Below are positions 13,590 to 14,786 of a stretch of 14,786 bases of DNA, in pieces (the first letter of the stretch is position 1; each line of letters opens with the position of its first letter). The notes beneath the pieces are model-generated. The model did no database searches and was not told the DNA's origin. It saw only the letters and a list, made by a program, of their open reading frames with translations. The stretch spans positions 1 through 14,786 of the forward strand of contig JAFQWB010000126.1 of assembly GCA_017407725.1 (NCBI GenBank). The letters run 5' to 3'. The position numbers were made by a program, and so were the translations under genes. Source of the stretch: Clostridia bacterium. GTDB taxonomy: Bacteria; Bacillota_A; Clostridia; Oscillospirales; CAG-272.

Positions 13590-13820
13590 TCAATCTTCTT
13601 CAAGAAGCTTGGAAGGCGTTACGTTTAATACCTGTGCAATTTTGAACAGTGTTTCAAGCGAAACACCGCGCACGGTTCCTGTTCCCTCAACCTGACCGAC
13701 AAAGCTCACGCTTTTGCCGATGAGCTCTGCAAAGTGCTCTTGTGTAAAGCCTGACTTTCTTCTGTAATATGAAATTTTGAGTCCGAGAGTTATATATTTA
13801 TCGGGGAATTCCGTTTTCAT
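13590..13820 (-). CDS. Small XRE-family HTH transcriptional regulator
   Basis: The product is a 76-residue protein made of little more than one lambda-repressor-like HTH (about residues 10-73): LGLKISYYRRKSGFTQEHFAELI, then the recognition turn IGKSVSFVGQVEG, then LETLFKIAQVLNVTPSKLL, which is the family ending. The ATG at 13820 is chosen because GGAGAAGAG lies just upstream on the minus strand; the reading frame stays open further 5', but that part overlaps the divergent gene and lacks the family match. It faces the SLOG gene across 145 bp that carry an operator-like dyad, so it probably regulates that gene and itself. Size and layout resemble small controller proteins of restriction or defence modules and phage-type regulators; which applies is unknown. 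Confidence 0.9.
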   Translation of the reverse strand: MKTEFPDKYITLGLKISYYRRKSGFTQEHFAELIGKSVSFVGQVEGTGTVRGVSLETLFKIAQVLNVTPSKLLEED

Positions 13821-13842
13821 TTCTCTTCTCCTATTTCGCTTT

Positions 13843-13848
13843 ATTATA
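13843..13848 (-). promoter_or_regulatory. Possible -10 box of the HTH gene
   Basis: A perfect TATAAT on the minus strand lies 22 bp ahead of the HTH start. No convincing -35 is found 16-18 bp upstream (TCTCCT at 17 bp). A second TATAAT at 13878-13883 on the same strand is an alternative. One of these is probably the promoter. Confidence 0.4.
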
Positions 13849-13901
13849 ATATATTTTACCGAAAAAGGAGATAAATTATTATAATCCTCAAGTGCAGATA
13901 T

Positions 13902-13918
13902 ATTTACTTTAAGTGAAT
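13902..13918. promoter_or_regulatory. Operator-like dyad in the HTH/SLOG intergenic region
   Basis: ATTTACTTTAAGTGAAT is a 17-bp dyad with a single mismatch between its 8-bp arms. It overlaps the -35 box and the start of the spacer of the SLOG promoter. Related half-sites occur as CCTCAAGTG (13886-13894) and TTCACTTGA (13945-13953), the latter opening a second degenerate dyad (13946-13960) that covers the SLOG ribosome binding site. A binding site for the neighbouring HTH protein is the natural reading. Confidence 0.6.
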
Positions 13919-13931
13919 GATAATGTATAAT
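13903..13931 (+). promoter_or_regulatory. Promoter of the SLOG-domain gene
   Basis: TTTACT (13903-13908) and a perfect TATAAT (13926-13931) are separated by 17 bp on the plus strand, giving a start near 13938 and a leader of about 28 nt with the GAGGTGAT ribosome binding site. Confidence 0.72.
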
Positions 13932-13965
13932 AATTAAAAAATTCTTCACTTGAGAGGTGATATCC

Positions 13966-14433
13966 ATGAACGAAAGAACGTGCTGTTTTTTCGGGCACCG
14001 AACGATAACCGTAACAGAGGAGCTGGTTACAAGTCTCTCTCGAACAATTGAAAGTCTTATTACCGAGGAAAAAGTAAACACCTTTTTATTTGGCAGTAAA
14101 AGCGAGTTTGACAGCCTTTGCTTAAATGTGGTCTCGAAATATAAAGAAATTTATCCTATAAAACGAGTGTACGTACGAGCTGAATATCCAATAATCAGCA
14201 AAGAATATAAGGACTATCTGTTGACTTTTTATGACGGAACTTATTACCCTCGAAAAATATGCGGTGCAGGAAGAGCTGTGTATGTTGAACGAAATTATGA
14301 AGTGATAAGAAGGTCTTATTTTTGCGTTTTCTTCTATGACGAAGCGTATTTTTTAAGTAATCCAAAAAGCGGCACCAAGCGAGCTCTTGATTTTGCAATC
14401 GGAAATGGCAAAAAGGTAATATTAATTCAGTAA
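13966..14433 (+). CDS. SLOG-fold protein (DUF1273/YpsA-like)
   Basis: This 155-residue protein has the features of the SLOG Rossmann-like superfamily (YpsA, DprA, LOG relatives), which bind nucleotides or nucleic-acid-derived ligands. The N-terminus reads MNERTCCFFGHRTI, close to the CCFTGHR start of DUF1273 proteins. Next come FLFGSKSEFDSLC (40-52), in the place of the glycine-rich loop, and SGTKRALDFAIGNGKKVILI (135-154), the usual C-terminal phosphate-contact and strand segment. It is a stand-alone domain with no nuclease or membrane part. The ATG at 13966 follows GAGGTGAT; a GTG at 13957 inside that site is rejected. The coding sequence is visibly more AT-rich than the genes to the left (about 37% GC over 14161-14220), which hints at transfer. 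Role unknown; the paired HTH gene suggests a tightly controlled accessory module. Confidence 0.82.
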   Translation: MNERTCCFFGHRTITVTEELVTSLSRTIESLITEEKVNTFLFGSKSEFDSLCLNVVSKYKEIYPIKRVYVRAEYPIISKEYKDYLLTFYDGTYYPRKICGAGRAVYVERNYEVIRRSYFCVFFYDEAYFLSNPKSGTKRALDFAIGNGKKVILIQ

Positions 14434-14579
14434 TAAATATCCTTTTCCCTCCCTGCCCATCATTGTTGCAATGATAGACAGCAGACTTCATTCCCTTATG
14501 CGATGGATGATAAAAAAGCTTTCCTTAGGGAGGCTGTTTTGTTTCTTGCTCCGAATAAAATCCTGCACCGAGTTACGTG
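14434..14579. other. Intergenic region after the SLOG gene
   Basis: There is no convincing gene here. It contains a 7-bp inverted repeat ATCATTGTTGCAATGAT (14459-14475) without a T run, then the weak terminator at 14517-14544 and a short unassigned tract that leads into the terminal repeat element. Confidence 0.6.
14517..14544 (+). terminator. Probable Rho-independent terminator after the SLOG gene
   Basis: AGCTTTCC-TTA-GGGAGGCT forms an 8-bp stem with two G-U pairs at 14517-14535, preceded by six As and followed by GTTTTGTTT. It is moderate in strength and about 85 bp after the SLOG stop codon. Confidence 0.55.
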
Positions 14580-14786
14580 TATCTCCTCATCCGTCATCCT
14601 AATCGGATGCCACCTTCTCCGCAGGAGAAGGCTCGGTCAAAGGTATCGCTCAAACAAGAGGATGAGGATTGTCGGTAATTGAAAACAAAATTAGACCACA
14701 GATGTTATTTTCTTTTTGCGAAGGATGATACACAAGAAGCCTTCTCCTGGGGAGAAGGGGGACCGCTTGCGGTGGATGAGGAGATA
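14580..14786. repeat. MITE-like or REP-like element with terminal inverted repeats
   Basis: The stretch starts with TATCTCCTCATCC (14580-14592) and ends with its exact reverse complement GGATGAGGAGATA (14774-14786), at the last base of the window. Inside each end is a matching hairpin: CCTTCTCC-GCA-GGAGAAGG (14613-14631) and CCTTCTCC-TGG-GGAGAAGG (14740-14758). Smaller stems, CATCCG/CGGATG (14589-14606) and CCGC-TT-GCGG (14763-14772), sit between ends and hairpins, so the two ends are inverted, partly diverged copies of about 48-53 bp. The roughly 100-bp middle has no ORF. It is a non-autonomous element or a pair of facing palindromic repeats; the window edge hides any target-site duplication. 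Confidence 0.72.

Noticed and set aside
13821..14081. Upstream extension of the HTH reading frame to a 163-residue protein
   Set aside because: The extension overlaps the divergent SLOG gene and the promoter region, shows no family match, and the internal ATG at 13820 has a proper ribosome binding site and begins the HTH domain.
14195..14491. 98-residue minus-strand open frame over the SLOG 3' end
   Set aside because: It runs antisense to the conserved C-terminal SLOG motif and shows no recognisable domain.
14580..14786. CRISPR array at the right end
   Set aside because: The repeated units are inverted, not direct, and there is no regular spacing or set of spacers.

Overview
The window looks like chromosome from an anaerobic Firmicute of class Clostridia, probably an uncultured gut or rumen lineage near Oscillospirales or Christensenellales. 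The basis is protein style (a SpoIIIE/FtsK-type translocase, clostridial-looking SerRS and Tmk), intermediate GC, strong AGGAG-type ribosome binding sites, strong hairpin terminators, plant-glycan glycosidases and a short palindromic repeat ending in TATCTCCTCATCC. No species can be named from the sequence alone. I found no tRNA, rRNA, CRISPR array or intact transposase gene.

Layout. (1) Bases 2-3014, plus strand: the 3' end of serS, a small two-helix membrane protein, a membrane-anchored MORN-repeat protein and an S-adenosylhomocysteine hydrolase-family enzyme. They are tightly packed (19-bp gap, 1-bp overlap, 17-bp overlap) and end at a strong bidirectional terminator (3031-3072). (2) Bases 9753 down to 3079, minus strand: uppP (undecaprenyl-PP phosphatase), ftsK/spoIIIE, tmk, a DJ-1/PfpI protein, 5-formyl-THF cyclo-ligase and a CPBP-type membrane protein. 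This is a housekeeping cluster for envelope, chromosome segregation, dTTP and folate repair, converging on the same terminator. (3) Bases 9754-10044: intergenic, with the uppP leader and the rhamnosidase terminator. (4) Bases 10045-13440: a carbohydrate locus, with a GH78 alpha-L-rhamnosidase (minus) and a DUF2961/GH172 glycosidase (plus) transcribed divergently from a control region of about 180 bp. That region has two well-formed sigma-A-type promoters, and a 17-bp palindrome covers one -35 box. (5) Bases 13441-14786: an accessory region with two palindromes, a short XRE-type HTH regulator, a divergently transcribed SLOG-fold protein of lower GC, a terminator, and a 207-bp element with 13-bp terminal inverted repeats ending at the window edge.

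How it fits together. Most of regions 1 and 2 is core metabolism. The more unusual signals are: the SAHH homologue carries the archaeal/Thermotoga-like substitution in the adenine pocket, raising the possibility that it acts on S-inosylhomocysteine; the CPBP protein keeps EExxxR but lacks both usual metal-binding histidines; and the HTH/SLOG pair shares an operator-like dyad over the SLOG promoter, so it looks like a self-regulated two-gene module next to a mobile-looking repeat. The GH78/GH172 pair has no signal peptides, so it probably acts on imported rhamnose- and furanose-containing oligosaccharides; no transporter lies in the window.
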